NCBI GenBank assembly: GCA_964432995.1
Contig: CAYSPU010000170.1
Coordinates: 1-12,976 of the forward strand
Source of the DNA: CAYSPU01 sp964432995
Lineage (GTDB): Bacteria > Verrucomicrobiota > Verrucomicrobiia > Limisphaerales > JAHDYP01
DNA length: 12,976 nucleotides
Direction: 5' to 3'
Position 1 is the stretch's first letter; each line of letters starts with the position of its first letter. Position numbers and translations under genes: made by a program. The notes under the pieces were generated by a model. The model was not told the DNA's origin, made no database searches, and saw nothing but the letters and a program-made list of their open reading frames with translations. Below, one piece after another: positions 1 through 7,299 of this stretch.

Positions 1-1
1 C

Positions 2-655
2 CGGGCCGTCGCCGAATGCGCACGCGTCCCGGTCATCAAACACTACAAGGGGGTCTGCCATGTCTACGTCGACGCCGACGCGGATTTGGAGATGGCCGAG
101 CGGATTGTGCTCAACGCCAAAGTCCAGCGCCCGGCTGTCTGCAACGCCATGGAAACGCTCCTGGTCGACCGCCGCGTCGCGGCGGCGTTTCTGCCCCGCA
201 TCGCGCAGCGGCTCGCCGAGAAACGGGTCGAGCTGCGCGTGGACACGGAAGCGCGCGCGGTTCTCTCGGCGCCGGCGGGTTCCGCCCTCGGCGGACTTGC
301 AGTGCGCGACGCCACCGAGCAGGACTACTTCACGGAGTACAACGACTACATCCTCAACGTGCGGATGGTGGGTGGCGTGGCGGAGGCCATCGAGCACATC
401 CAACACTACGGCTCCGCCCACTCCGAGAGCATTGTCACCGCCAACGAGACGACGGCGCGCGCGTTTCTCAACGCGGTCGATTCCGCCGCCGTCTATTGGA
501 ACGCTTCCACACGCTTCACCGACGGCGGCGAATTCGGCATGGGCGCCGAGATCGGGATCAGCACGGACAAGGTGGGCGCCCGCGGGCCGATGGGCCTGGA
601 GGAACTGACCGCCTACAAGTGGATCGGCCTGGGAACTGGCCAAGTACGCGACTGA
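2..655 (+). CDS. proA: Gamma-glutamyl phosphate reductase, C-terminal part
   Basis: This is the last 217 residues of ProA, cut at the 5' side by the window edge; the full enzyme is about 420 residues. ProA reduces gamma-glutamyl phosphate with NADPH to glutamate semialdehyde, the second step of proline synthesis in the cytoplasm. The frame is open from base 2. It begins with the family stretch PVIKHYKGVCHVYVD, followed by the active-site block QRPAVCNAMETLLV, whose Cys (residue 47 of the visible part) is the expected catalytic thiol. Later come EYNDYILNVRMV, HSESIVT and the C-terminal block FGMGAEIGISTDKVGARGPMGLEELT, all typical of ProA. Nothing looks broken. The next gene starts 24 bases downstream on the same strand, so co-transcription is likely. 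The identification is secure. Confidence 0.96.
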   Translation, partial: RAVAECARVPVIKHYKGVCHVYVDADADLEMAERIVLNAKVQRPAVCNAMETLLVDRRVAAAFLPRIAQRLAEKRVELRVDTEARAVLSAPAGSALGGLAVRDATEQDYFTEYNDYILNVRMVGGVAEAIEHIQHYGSAHSESIVTANETTARAFLNAVDSAAVYWNASTRFTDGGEFGMGAEIGISTDKVGARGPMGLEELTAYKWIGLGTGQVRD

Positions 656-679
656 GAACGGTCGCCGGACCGGATCGCG

Positions 680-2017
680 ATGGGAACCAACACGCCAACG
701 GAACAATCGCTGATCGATCGGGCCACGTTTGTCCGAAACCAGATCCCCGCTGGCGGCTTGTTTGCCGGACTCGACTGGCGGGTGGCCCCCGAGCCGTTCC
801 CCCTCGACGAGGATGTCCGGGAGGAACTGGAAACGCTGGGGCGCGTGCTGCTGCAGTTCTACCGCGCCGCCAACCTGCTCTACCGATTGAGCGTTGCCGG
901 ACGGCAGCCCGCCTGGATCGCCGGCTGGCTCGACCTCGGGAAGTCGCCCACCATCGTTGGCATCCAACGGGCCGCCAGCCTGAAGAACGAACTGCCGCGC
1001 GTCATCCGGCCGGACCTCCTGCTGACCGAGCGGGGCTTGCGGCTGACGGAACTGGACAGCGTGCCGGGGGGCATCGGCCTGACCGCCTGGCTCAATCTGG
1101 TGTACGCTCAACTCGGCATGGAAACGGCCGGAGGAACCGACGGCATGCTGAACGGGTTTGCGGGGATCTTCGGCGAAGCCCAGTGCGTCCAGGTGGTGGT
1201 CTCCGAGGAATCCGCCATGTACCGGCCCGAGATGGAGTGGCTGGCGCGCGAGCTGAATTGCCGCGGCCACTGTTTCCAGGTGCGGGACACCACCCCGTTC
1301 ACGCCGGGCGAGGACGAAGCGGTTTACCGCTTCTTCGAGTTGTTCGACGTCGAACACGTGCCCGCCGCCGAGGGGTTGTTCGCGGCTGCCGCCCGACGGC
1401 GCATCCGGCTCACGCCGCCCCCGAAGAGCTACCTCGAGGAGAAGCTGCTGCTGGCATTGCTCTGGAACCGGAATCTGCGGGCCTTCTGGCGGCAGGAAAT
1501 GGGCGCCACCTTCTTCGACCGGATGATCGAACTCGTTCCGCAGACCTGGGTGATGGATCCCAGCCCCTTGCCGCCGCACGCGGGGATCCCCGGACTGGAA
1601 GTCGCTGACTGGCAGCAACTGAAAGAACTCTCCCAGCGGGAGCGCCAGTTGGTCCTCAAGGTCTCCGGTTACTCCCCCGAGGCCTGGGGCGCGCGGGGAG
1701 TCCATGTGGGGACCGACCTCTCGGCCGCCGAATGGGGCCGGGCGGTGGACAAGGCATTGACCAGCTTCCCCTCCTCGCCGTATGTCCTCCAGCGGTTCGA
1801 GTGTCCGCGCGTCATCGACTTCCAGTGGGTCGACTTCGAACGGAATGCCGTGGTCGTCATGCCCGGGCGGGTGCGTCTTTGCCCGTACTACTTCGTCCAC
1901 GGGGATCTCGAGGACCAGCGCGCTCACCTCGGCGGCGTGCTCGCCACTGCTTGCCCGTCCGAGAAAAAAATCATCCACGGCATGCGCGACGCCATCCTTG
2001 CGCCCTGCGGACCATGA
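680..2017 (+). CDS. Conserved protein with ATP-grasp-like motifs, function unknown
   Basis: A 445-residue soluble protein that I cannot assign to a named family. Several blocks resemble the (circularly permuted) ATP-grasp/glutathionylspermidine synthase type. These are LTELDSVPGGIG at residues 122-133 (an acidic plus P-G-G loop), LVLKVSGYSPEAWGARGV at 324-341 (a Lys followed by a Gly-containing loop), SPYVLQRFECPR at 366-377, and a C-terminal block with VVMPGRVRLCPYYFVHGDL at 392-410. No signal peptide or membrane segment is visible. The ATG at 680 lacks a clear Shine-Dalgarno sequence but is the first start after proA, 24 bases upstream. The stop overlaps the ATG of the MarC gene (ATGA), suggesting a proA - this gene - marC transcript. 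If it is an ATP-grasp ligase it would join a carboxylate to an amine or thiol using ATP; that is inference from motif resemblance only. Confidence 0.8.
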   Translation: MGTNTPTEQSLIDRATFVRNQIPAGGLFAGLDWRVAPEPFPLDEDVREELETLGRVLLQFYRAANLLYRLSVAGRQPAWIAGWLDLGKSPTIVGIQRAASLKNELPRVIRPDLLLTERGLRLTELDSVPGGIGLTAWLNLVYAQLGMETAGGTDGMLNGFAGIFGEAQCVQVVVSEESAMYRPEMEWLARELNCRGHCFQVRDTTPFTPGEDEAVYRFFELFDVEHVPAAEGLFAAAARRRIRLTPPPKSYLEEKLLLALLWNRNLRAFWRQEMGATFFDRMIELVPQTWVMDPSPLPPHAGIPGLEVADWQQLKELSQRERQLVLKVSGYSPEAWGARGVHVGTDLSAAEWGRAVDKALTSFPSSPYVLQRFECPRVIDFQWVDFERNAVVVMPGRVRLCPYYFVHGDLEDQRAHLGGVLATACPSEKKIIHGMRDAILAPCGP

Positions 2018-2643
2018 GCCTCCTTTCCTTTCTGGTACTGTCCACCAGCTCGCTGTTCGTCATTGTGGACCCGATTGCCACCGTTCCGGCGTTTCTGGCC
2101 ATGACGCCGAACGACCCTCCGGCGCAGCGCGTGCGCATGGCGCGGTTGGCCTGCGTGATCACCGCCGGGGTCCTGCTGGTCTTCGCCCTCGCCGGCAACT
2201 GGATCTTCCGGTTCTTCGGCATCACCGTTCCCGCCTTCGAAATGGCCGGGAGCATCGTCCTGCTCCTCGTCGCCCTCGACATGCTCCGGGCCCAACGATC
2301 CCGCGTCCACGAGACCCAGGAGGAGACCATCGCGGGCACGGAAAAAGAGGACATTGCCGTCACCCCCCTGGCGGTTCCGATGCTCGCCGGACCCGGAGCG
2401 ATCACGACCGTTCTCCTGCTCCGGAGTCGGGCCGCCGACATGACACAGGAAATCGCCCTGCTGTTCGCCATCCTGCTCGTCTGTGCCGCCAGTTTCCTCA
2501 TCTTCGCCGTGTCGGCCCACGGGGCGCGCTGGCTCAACCCCATCATCCTCCGCCTGACGACCCGCCTGATGGGCCTGTTTCTCGCCGCCATCGCCATGCA
2601 GTTCCTCGTCAATGCGCTGCGGGAGCTTCAACTGGTTCGGTGA
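2014..2643 (+). CDS. MarC family integral membrane protein
   Basis: A 209-residue membrane protein of the MarC/YhgN family (sometimes annotated NAAT transporters; the physiological role of most members is unsettled). Six hydrophobic segments can be seen at about 4-24, 44-64, 72-92, 114-135, 145-165 and 180-203, the usual MarC topology. The family signatures are present: IVDPIATVPAFLAMTP at residues 17-32 and EDIAVTPLAVPMLAGPGAITTV at 112-133, giving the paired half-repeats of the fold. The loop between segments 3 and 4 is charged (residues 92-112). I chose the ATG at 2014, which overlaps the preceding stop (ATGA) and places the first membrane segment at the N-terminus; a longer in-frame extension upstream lies inside the previous gene and has no family resemblance. 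Length matches the family (about 200 residues). Confidence 0.92.
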   Translation: MSLLSFLVLSTSSLFVIVDPIATVPAFLAMTPNDPPAQRVRMARLACVITAGVLLVFALAGNWIFRFFGITVPAFEMAGSIVLLLVALDMLRAQRSRVHETQEETIAGTEKEDIAVTPLAVPMLAGPGAITTVLLLRSRAADMTQEIALLFAILLVCAASFLIFAVSAHGARWLNPIILRLTTRLMGLFLAAIAMQFLVNALRELQLVR

Positions 2644-2662
2644 CCGCAGTACGGGATCCATC

Positions 2663-2691
2663 TTGCCGTCGCCCGCGGCGTTCGGTAGCGT
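2663..2691 (+). promoter_or_regulatory. Candidate promoter of sppA, giving a nearly leaderless mRNA
   Basis: TTGCCG (2663-2668), a 17-base spacer and TAGCGT (2686-2691) end nine bases before the sppA ATG at 2701. A start site 6-7 bases past the -10 would leave a leader of about 3 bases. No Shine-Dalgarno sequence is present, which agrees with this reading. The match to the sigma-70 consensus is partial. Confidence 0.45.
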
Positions 2692-2700
2692 GCGATCGCT

Positions 2701-3852
2701 ATGGAGAACGAGATTCGGCCGGAGACCACGCCTGCGCCCGCGGCACCGACAACGCCACCGGTTCTGCCCCCGGTGCCTCCTCCCTTTCAACCAGCGTCCG
2801 CCAAGCCCCGAGGCTCGGGCCGGACCTGGATGGTGGTTTCGCTTTTGTTGGCGGGGGTGTTGGTGGTTCTGTTCGTGGGGATGCTGCTCCTGCCATTCCT
2901 CGGCGGCCTCGCGCTCGGGCCGGGCGCGGGTCGATCCGGCGGCCGGGGATTCGAGGAGGTCATGGTCGAGAACCACCACGCCTCGCACAAGGTCGCGATT
3001 GTCGACATTGCCGGCATCATCACCGGCGACGCCTTCGATCGCACCGGCCACAACCTGGTGGATTCCATCGAAGACCAACTGGAACTGGCCGGCAAAGACG
3101 AGCGCGTGCGCGCCGTCATCGTGAAGATCGATTCCCCCGGCGGTGAAGTGCTGGCCTCCGACGACATCTGCGCAGCCATCCGCCGATTCCAGCAGGACTA
3201 CCGGAAACCGGTCGTGGCCTCCATGGGCGGTCTCGCCGCTTCCGGCGGCTACTACGTCGCCGTGCCGTGCCAGTGGATCGTGGCCCACGAACTGACCATC
3301 ACCGGCAGCATCGGCGTCATCATGCGCGGCTACAACTACCGCGGGCTCCTCAACAAGGTGGGCGTCCAGCCCCAGGTATTCAAGAGCGGCAAGTTCAAAG
3401 ATATGCTCAGCGGCGACAAGCTTCCCGAGGACATCCTGCCCGAAGAGAAACGCATGGTTCAGGACCTGGTGGAGGAGGTCCATGCCCGATTCAAGGAAAC
3501 CGTCCGCACCGGCCGCGCGACCGCCCAGTCCCGGACCGGCAAGGAGGCCCACCCCCTGGTCTCCGAGTGGGAAACCTACACCGACGGCCGCATCTTCTCC
3601 GGAAAGCAGGCCCTCGAATACGGATTTGTCGATGAGCTCGGCACCTTCGACACTTCGGTGGAACGCGCCCTGAAGCTGGCGGGGGTTCCCAAAGCCAATC
3701 TGATTCGCTTCCAGCGTCCGTTTGACATTTCGAACCTCTTCCGGCTTTTCGGTCGGAGCGAAGCGCGCACCCTGAAGATCGATCTCGGGGTGGACCTGCC
3801 GCGCATTGAGGCCGGCCGCCTCTATTTCCTGGCCCCAACAGTTCTGCAGTAA
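2701..3852 (+). CDS. sppA: Signal peptide peptidase SppA (S49 family)
   Basis: A 383-residue membrane-anchored serine protease of the S49 family, which cleaves leftover signal peptides and other membrane peptides. The N-terminus is a cytoplasmic Pro/Ala-rich tract (about residues 8-35), followed by one membrane segment (about 43-66) and a Gly-rich linker. The protease domain starts near residue 97 with KVAIVDIAGII and contains the oxyanion loop IDSPGGEV (143-150) and the nucleophile block MGGLAASGGYYVA, with Ser181. The general base should be Lys233 in SGKFKDMLS: the 52-residue spacing from Ser181 equals that of the Ser147/Lys199 dyad of the short Bacillus-type SppA. Length and single catalytic domain also match this short form, rather than the duplicated E. 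coli enzyme. A promoter-like pair abuts the ATG, so the gene may be transcribed alone. Confidence 0.95.
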   Translation: MENEIRPETTPAPAAPTTPPVLPPVPPPFQPASAKPRGSGRTWMVVSLLLAGVLVVLFVGMLLLPFLGGLALGPGAGRSGGRGFEEVMVENHHASHKVAIVDIAGIITGDAFDRTGHNLVDSIEDQLELAGKDERVRAVIVKIDSPGGEVLASDDICAAIRRFQQDYRKPVVASMGGLAASGGYYVAVPCQWIVAHELTITGSIGVIMRGYNYRGLLNKVGVQPQVFKSGKFKDMLSGDKLPEDILPEEKRMVQDLVEEVHARFKETVRTGRATAQSRTGKEAHPLVSEWETYTDGRIFSGKQALEYGFVDELGTFDTSVERALKLAGVPKANLIRFQRPFDISNLFRLFGRSEARTLKIDLGVDLPRIEAGRLYFLAPTVLQ

Positions 3853-3875
3853 TCCGCCGCACTCCCGAATTCCCT

Positions 3876-3904
3876 TTGCAGGCCGCAGGCACCCTGCCTA
3901 GACT
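3876..3904 (+). promoter_or_regulatory. Candidate promoter of the M24 peptidase gene
   Basis: TTGCAG (3876-3881), a 17-base spacer and TAGACT (3899-3904) lie in the 184-base gap after sppA. The predicted start near 3911 leaves a leader of about 125 bases, rich in C runs, before the ATG at 4037. No strong hairpin is obvious in that leader. Confidence 0.42.
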
Positions 3905-4036
3905 TCGGCTTTCCAAACGGCAACCGCATCGTGAATTGCCCAGCTTCTTGCCCGTTGCCCGGGGCGTGGCTCCAACCGGACCATCGCCCCGGCCCGCCCC
4001 ACCCCGTCCCCACGTCCCCATACCCGCGTTGATCTC

Positions 4037-5167
4037 ATGAAGCACGAGAATCTGCTCATGGTTGGTGACAGCGAGCGCGACGCCGACATGCTCTACGCCG
4101 TCCGGATGTTCGTGCCGGACCCCGTGATTTACCTGCGCGCCGAGGAGCGCACCCACGTGGCTGTCAGCGACCTCGAACTCGGTCGCGCCCGGCGTCTGGC
4201 CCGGCACTGCCGTATCCTGCGGCTGAGTCAGTACTTCCAGCGGCTGCGACGCGCTCGAGTCGCCCTCCCGAGCCTGGCGCACGTCATCCGGGAGATCCTC
4301 CGCGAGCGGCGGCTGAAGAAGGTGGTGGTGCCCGCGGCGTTCCCTCTCGGCCTGGCCCGGCAGTTGCGCCAACTCAAGGTCAAGGTGCGCGTCCGCGACG
4401 GCCTCTTCTTCCCCGAACGCCAGTTCAAGAGCGCCGAAGAGGTTAAGAAGATCAGCGCCGCCCTTATGATGGCTGAAGTTGGTCTTGCCGAAGGCCTGCA
4501 CCTCCTCAAGAACGCGAAGATCGCCAAGAACGGCCGACTCCTGCACCATGGCGCCCCCCTGACCTCGGAGAAACTCCGCAGCACCATCGACACCGCCGTT
4601 CTCCAGGCCGGCGGCATCGCCCTGCATACCATCGTCGCCGGCGGCGTTCAGGCCTGTGACCCCCATGAACCCGGTCACGGCCCCCTCCGCGCCAACGACC
4701 CCATCATCATCGACGTCTTCCCGCGCTCGCAGAAGACCGGTTACTACGGCGATATCTCCCGCACCGTCGTCAAAGGCCGCGCCAGCGAAGGTGTCCGCCG
4801 CCTCTTCCACACCGTCGCCTGTGCCCAGGAACTGGCCTTCGCCAAAGTCGAATCCGGCGCACTCGCCCGCGAGGTCCACGAGTCCGTCCAGGACTTCTTC
4901 GGCAGCGAAGGCTACCCCAAACGCCGCCGCAACGGACGACCCGTTGGCTTCTTCCACGGCACAGGACACGGCATCGGCCTTGATCTCCACGAATTCCCCC
5001 GCATTGGGCCAACCTCGCCAGACGTCCTCCTGACCGGCCACGTCGTCTCCATCGAACCCGGCCTCTACTACCCGCAGCTCGGCGGCGTCCGCCTCGAGGA
5101 CGTCGTCCTGGTCACCACGAATTCGGCACGAAACCTGACGAAGTTCGAGAAGGTCCTGGAAGTGTGA
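4037..5167 (+). CDS. M24 family metallopeptidase (Xaa-Pro aminopeptidase-like)
   Basis: A 376-residue cytoplasmic peptidase with the pita-bread fold of the M24 family, members of which remove N-terminal residues, often before proline. Residues 1-130 form a small creatinase-like N-terminal domain (LLMVGDSERDADMLYAVRMF near the start); the catalytic domain covers about 131-376. All five metal ligands are in place: Asp226 (IIIDVFPR), Asp239 (YYGDISRT), His311 (HGTGHGIGLDLHE), Glu340 (SIEPGLYY) and Glu354 (VRLEDVVL). An intact site indicates an active two-metal enzyme; substrate specificity cannot be read. The ATG at 4037 starts the protein just before the first conserved block, and no Shine-Dalgarno sequence precedes it. 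The gene stands alone, with about 180-200 bases of non-coding DNA on each side. Confidence 0.92.
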   Translation: MKHENLLMVGDSERDADMLYAVRMFVPDPVIYLRAEERTHVAVSDLELGRARRLARHCRILRLSQYFQRLRRARVALPSLAHVIREILRERRLKKVVVPAAFPLGLARQLRQLKVKVRVRDGLFFPERQFKSAEEVKKISAALMMAEVGLAEGLHLLKNAKIAKNGRLLHHGAPLTSEKLRSTIDTAVLQAGGIALHTIVAGGVQACDPHEPGHGPLRANDPIIIDVFPRSQKTGYYGDISRTVVKGRASEGVRRLFHTVACAQELAFAKVESGALAREVHESVQDFFGSEGYPKRRRNGRPVGFFHGTGHGIGLDLHEFPRIGPTSPDVLLTGHVVSIEPGLYYPQLGGVRLEDVVLVTTNSARNLTKFEKVLEV

Positions 5168-5201
5168 CATGGTGTGACAGTACGCCCCGTCCGGACTGCG
5201 G

Positions 5202-5215
5202 GCGGCGCTCAATCC
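5202..5215 (+). repeat. 14-base motif shared with the 10045-10068 hairpin
   Basis: GCGGCGCTCAATCC occurs here and, in reverse complement, at 10055-10068. Both copies are intergenic. Here it follows the M24 gene, in a 199-base gap (5168-5366) that otherwise holds a short direct repeat of GTGTGACA (5162-5169 and 5172-5179) and the yugP promoter candidate. It may be a fragment of a dispersed intergenic repeat. Confidence 0.35.
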
Positions 5216-5280
5216 GTCCCACACCTCCGTTCCGAACCTGCTGCGCACCAAGCGATTTCGGATTTCGATCTGATTGGCAT

Positions 5281-5308
5281 TTTACCCGCTTCGAATGTGC
5301 GCTACGAT
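5281..5308 (+). promoter_or_regulatory. Candidate promoter of the YugP-like gene
   Basis: TTTACC (5281-5286), a 16-base spacer and TACGAT (5303-5308) precede the ATG at 5367. The predicted leader is about 50 bases, with GGAGAC (5353-5358) eight bases before the ATG as a possible ribosome binding site. Confidence 0.38.
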
Positions 5309-5366
5309 GCGTCGGCGATCGGCGCACGGCAGAAAACGAACCAACTGACATACGGAGACGCGAACG

Positions 5367-6074
5367 ATGACGCTTGGCTTGATGATTCTCGACCAGTGGT
5401 GGTGGCTGATGATCCCGGGACTGCTGCTCGGCTTCTGGGCCAAAATCAAGCTCTCCTCCACCTACAGCCGCTATGTCCGGCAACCGGCCGACAGCGGGGC
5501 GACCGGAGCCCAGGCAGCACGGGAGATTCTCGACCGCGCCGGACTCGGGAATATTGGCGTTCATGAAGTGGCCGGTCACCTTACCGACCACTACGATCCG
5601 CTCAAGAAGGCCCTGTTCTTGAGTTCGGAGAACTTCCATGGCCGGTCCCTTGCCTCCTTGGGTGTGTCGGCCCACGAAGCCGGCCACGCCCTGCAGCACC
5701 AGGCCGCCTACGCTCCCCTGAAACTGCGGATGGCCTTGGTGCCCGTCACGCAATTTGCCAGTTCCGCTGCCATGTGGATTACCGTTCTCGGCATGTTCCT
5801 GGGCCTGCCTTTCCTCAGAAGCATCATCGGGATCGCCGTGGGCGTGTTCGCCGTGATCACCCTTTTCCAGGTGGTCACTCTTCCCGTGGAGTTCGACGCC
5901 AGCCGGCGGGCCAAGGAACAGTTGCTGCGGCTCGGACTCATCAGCGGCCGCGAGCAAGCGGGCGTGAGCCGGGTCCTGAACGCCGCAGCCCTCACCTACG
6001 TGGCGGCGATGGTCGCGGCGGTCTTCCAACTCCTGCACCTGATCCTCATCGCGCGGGGAGGCGATCGGGACTGA
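5367..6074 (+). CDS. YugP-like membrane zinc metallopeptidase
   Basis: A 235-residue integral membrane metalloprotease of the YugP (neutral zinc metallopeptidase, Zn_peptidase_2) type. There is a hydrophobic segment at about residues 5-25, then a soluble part with the zinc motif HEAGH (His103, Glu104, His107) inside SAHEAGHALQHQ. Two or three further hydrophobic segments follow at about 122-172, and a last one at about 212-230. The conserved VEFDAS block at 174-179 lies between them; Glu175 is the likely third zinc ligand. Length is close to the usual 225-230. Substrates of this family are poorly known; a role in membrane protein turnover is inference. A good hairpin terminator follows 28 bases after the stop, so this is a single-gene unit. 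Confidence 0.9.
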   Translation: MTLGLMILDQWWWLMIPGLLLGFWAKIKLSSTYSRYVRQPADSGATGAQAAREILDRAGLGNIGVHEVAGHLTDHYDPLKKALFLSSENFHGRSLASLGVSAHEAGHALQHQAAYAPLKLRMALVPVTQFASSAAMWITVLGMFLGLPFLRSIIGIAVGVFAVITLFQVVTLPVEFDASRRAKEQLLRLGLISGREQAGVSRVLNAAALTYVAAMVAAVFQLLHLILIARGGDRD

Positions 6075-6102
6075 GCGCGTCTCCTCGGGTTCCGGGGCGA
6101 CG

Positions 6103-6142
6103 CTGCCCGGAGGGGCGGATATAACCCGGGCAGAACGTTTTT
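6103..6142 (+). terminator. Rho-independent terminator after the YugP-like gene
   Basis: CTGCCCGG (6103-6110) pairs perfectly with CCGGGCAG (6126-6133) across a 15-base loop. A run of five Ts (6138-6142) begins four bases after the stem. It stands 28 bases past the yugP stop. Confidence 0.6.
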
Positions 6143-6160
6143 GGGGTAGGACGGTCTAAT
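6133..6160 (+). promoter_or_regulatory. Possible sigma-E-like promoter of the sigma factor gene
   Basis: GAACGTT (6133-6139), 15 bases and TCTAAT (6155-6160) resemble the ECF/sigma-E pattern (GGAACTT - TCTAA). No good sigma-70 pair fits this gap. The element overlaps the terminator tail. The leader would be about 55 bases. The assignment is weak. Confidence 0.28.
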
Positions 6161-6207
6161 CCTCGGCGGGCGGTGGTCGTGGCGGCAGAAAGCCAGTCTG
6201 CCCCCCC

Positions 6208-6213
6208 AAGGAG
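6208..6213 (+). promoter_or_regulatory. Shine-Dalgarno sequence fixing the sigma factor start
   Basis: AAGGAG lies seven bases before the ATG at 6221. It is the clearest ribosome binding site in the window and favours this ATG over the in-frame GTG at 6173. Confidence 0.8.
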
Positions 6214-6220
6214 ACAATCC

Positions 6221-7240
6221 ATGCCAGCAATCCATAAGCAGCGAAGGCCGAGAACCGTTTCCGCACGCAGGTCGCGCCCCGCGCCGGGCCGGTACCGGCG
6301 GCCCGCCCCGTTCGCCGCTTCCCCCTCGCCGGGATTCATGCCTCTCGCCGCCTCTCCCCCGCAGGCGGCGGTCGCAGAGACCGAGGAACCGAACGTGTCC
6401 ATTGTGGCCAGCCGGACACCGCGTGGCAGCTACGATTCCGATACCGCCATCAAGCTCTACCTCCGGGAGATCGGCCAGGTCCAGTTGCTTACGCCTGCCG
6501 AGGAAATCGAGTTGGCCGCCAAAATCAAAGCCGGAGATCGCGCCGCCCGCGAGCGCATGATCAAGGCCAATCTCCGGTTGGTCGTGAAGATCGCGCGCGA
6601 TTACGAGGGGCTCGGCCTGCCCCTGCTCGATCTCATCAGCGAAGGCAACATCGGCCTCATGAAGGCCGTCGAGCGCTTTGACCCCTCCAAGGGAGGCAAA
6701 CTCAGCACCTACGGGGCCTGGTGGATCAAACAGTCCATCAAACGCGCCCTGGCCAACCAAGCCAAAACCATCCGTCTTCCCGTTCACCTGGTCGACAANN
6801 NNNNNNNNATGGGATTGCAGGAAGTCCTGGGACGCGAGCCTACCGACGAGGAACTCGCCGAGGAGATGGGGATGACCTCAACACGCGTCGCTCAGCTCCG
6901 CACGGCCGCCATCCGCCCCGCCTCCCTCGACGCCCCGATCGGCGATGACGAGTCCAACAACTTCTCCGAGATCGTTCAGGACGAGAATGCCGAAAGCCCC
7001 TACGAACAACTCGAGGAAAAGACCCTCTCCGACATGCTCCACCACATGGTGGACGAGCTCGACCCCCGCGAGGCCACCATCCTCCGCTACCGCTTCGGCC
7101 TCGATGGCGGCAAGGAGCGGACTCTCGAGGAGGTGGGACACAAGTTCGGGGTGACGCGCGAGCGGGTGCGGCAGATTCAGAACCTGGCCCTGGCCAAGCT
7201 GCGTCGGCGCATCGAGCGCTTCGAGCGAATCGAAACCTGA
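6221..7240 (+). CDS. RpoD/SigA-type RNA polymerase sigma factor, interrupted by assembly gap
   Basis: A sigma-70 family factor of about 339 residues as assembled, directing RNA polymerase to promoters. Residues 1-70 are a basic, Pro/Ala-rich tail with no region 1.1. Region 1.2 follows (DTAIKLYLREIGQVQLLTP, 75-92), then region 2 (ANLRLVVKIARDY, 116-128; LDLISEGNIGLMKAVERFD, 136-154; STYGAWWIKQSIKRALANQ, 162-180). Region 3 spans about 187-260, with the GREPTDEELAEE block at 204-215. Region 4 has the helix-turn-helix LEEVGHKFGVTRERVRQIQ (302-320). Ten Ns at 6799-6808 stand for the start of region 3; the frame is preserved across them. Without region 1.1 it could be the primary factor of its lineage or a group 2 (RpoS-like) factor; these cannot be separated here. 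The start is set by a strong Shine-Dalgarno sequence. Confidence 0.92.
   Translation: MPAIHKQRRPRTVSARRSRPAPGRYRRPAPFAASPSPGFMPLAASPPQAAVAETEEPNVSIVASRTPRGSYDSDTAIKLYLREIGQVQLLTPAEEIELAAKIKAGDRAARERMIKANLRLVVKIARDYEGLGLPLLDLISEGNIGLMKAVERFDPSKGGKLSTYGAWWIKQSIKRALANQAKTIRLPVHLVDXXXXMGLQEVLGREPTDEELAEEMGMTSTRVAQLRTAAIRPASLDAPIGDDESNNFSEIVQDENAESPYEQLEEKTLSDMLHHMVDELDPREATILRYRFGLDGGKERTLEEVGHKFGVTRERVRQIQNLALAKLRRRIERFERIET
6799..6808. other. Assembly gap (10 Ns) inside the sigma factor gene
   Basis: Ten undetermined bases. RpoD relatives have nine residues between the VHLVD and LQE blocks where only four can be encoded here (one started by the bases AA). About 25 real bases should therefore be missing rather than 10; the difference of 15 explains why the frame survives. 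Confidence 0.9.
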
Positions 7241-7265
7241 GCGGCGCCAGGGCTGCACGCCGGAC

Positions 7266-7294
7266 TCGCCAGCCCGCCGCCGGCACGCTAACAT
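7266..7294 (+). promoter_or_regulatory. Candidate promoter of apt, giving a leaderless mRNA
   Basis: TCGCCA (7266-7271), a 17-base spacer and TAACAT (7289-7294) end five bases before the apt ATG at 7300. Transcription would start at or next to the A of the ATG. No Shine-Dalgarno sequence is visible. Confidence 0.45.
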
Positions 7295-7299
7295 CGCTC

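Noticed and set aside
16..1608. Long plus-strand open frame (530 codons)
   Set aside because: It is Arg/Gly/Pro-rich with no domain pattern and overlaps proA and the ATP-grasp-like gene in a shifted frame; a high-GC shadow.
1924..3552. 542-codon minus-strand open frame opposite marC and sppA
   Set aside because: Its His/Glu/Gly-rich composition is typical of antisense frames of GC-rich genes; marC and sppA on the other strand have clear family motifs.
5162..5179. GTGTGACA direct repeat at the end of the M24 gene
   Set aside because: An 8-base repeat overlapping a stop codon; too short to interpret alone.
3491..5251. 586-codon minus-strand open frame opposite the M24 gene
   Set aside because: It mirrors the codon pattern of the M24 peptidase and shows no motif of its own.
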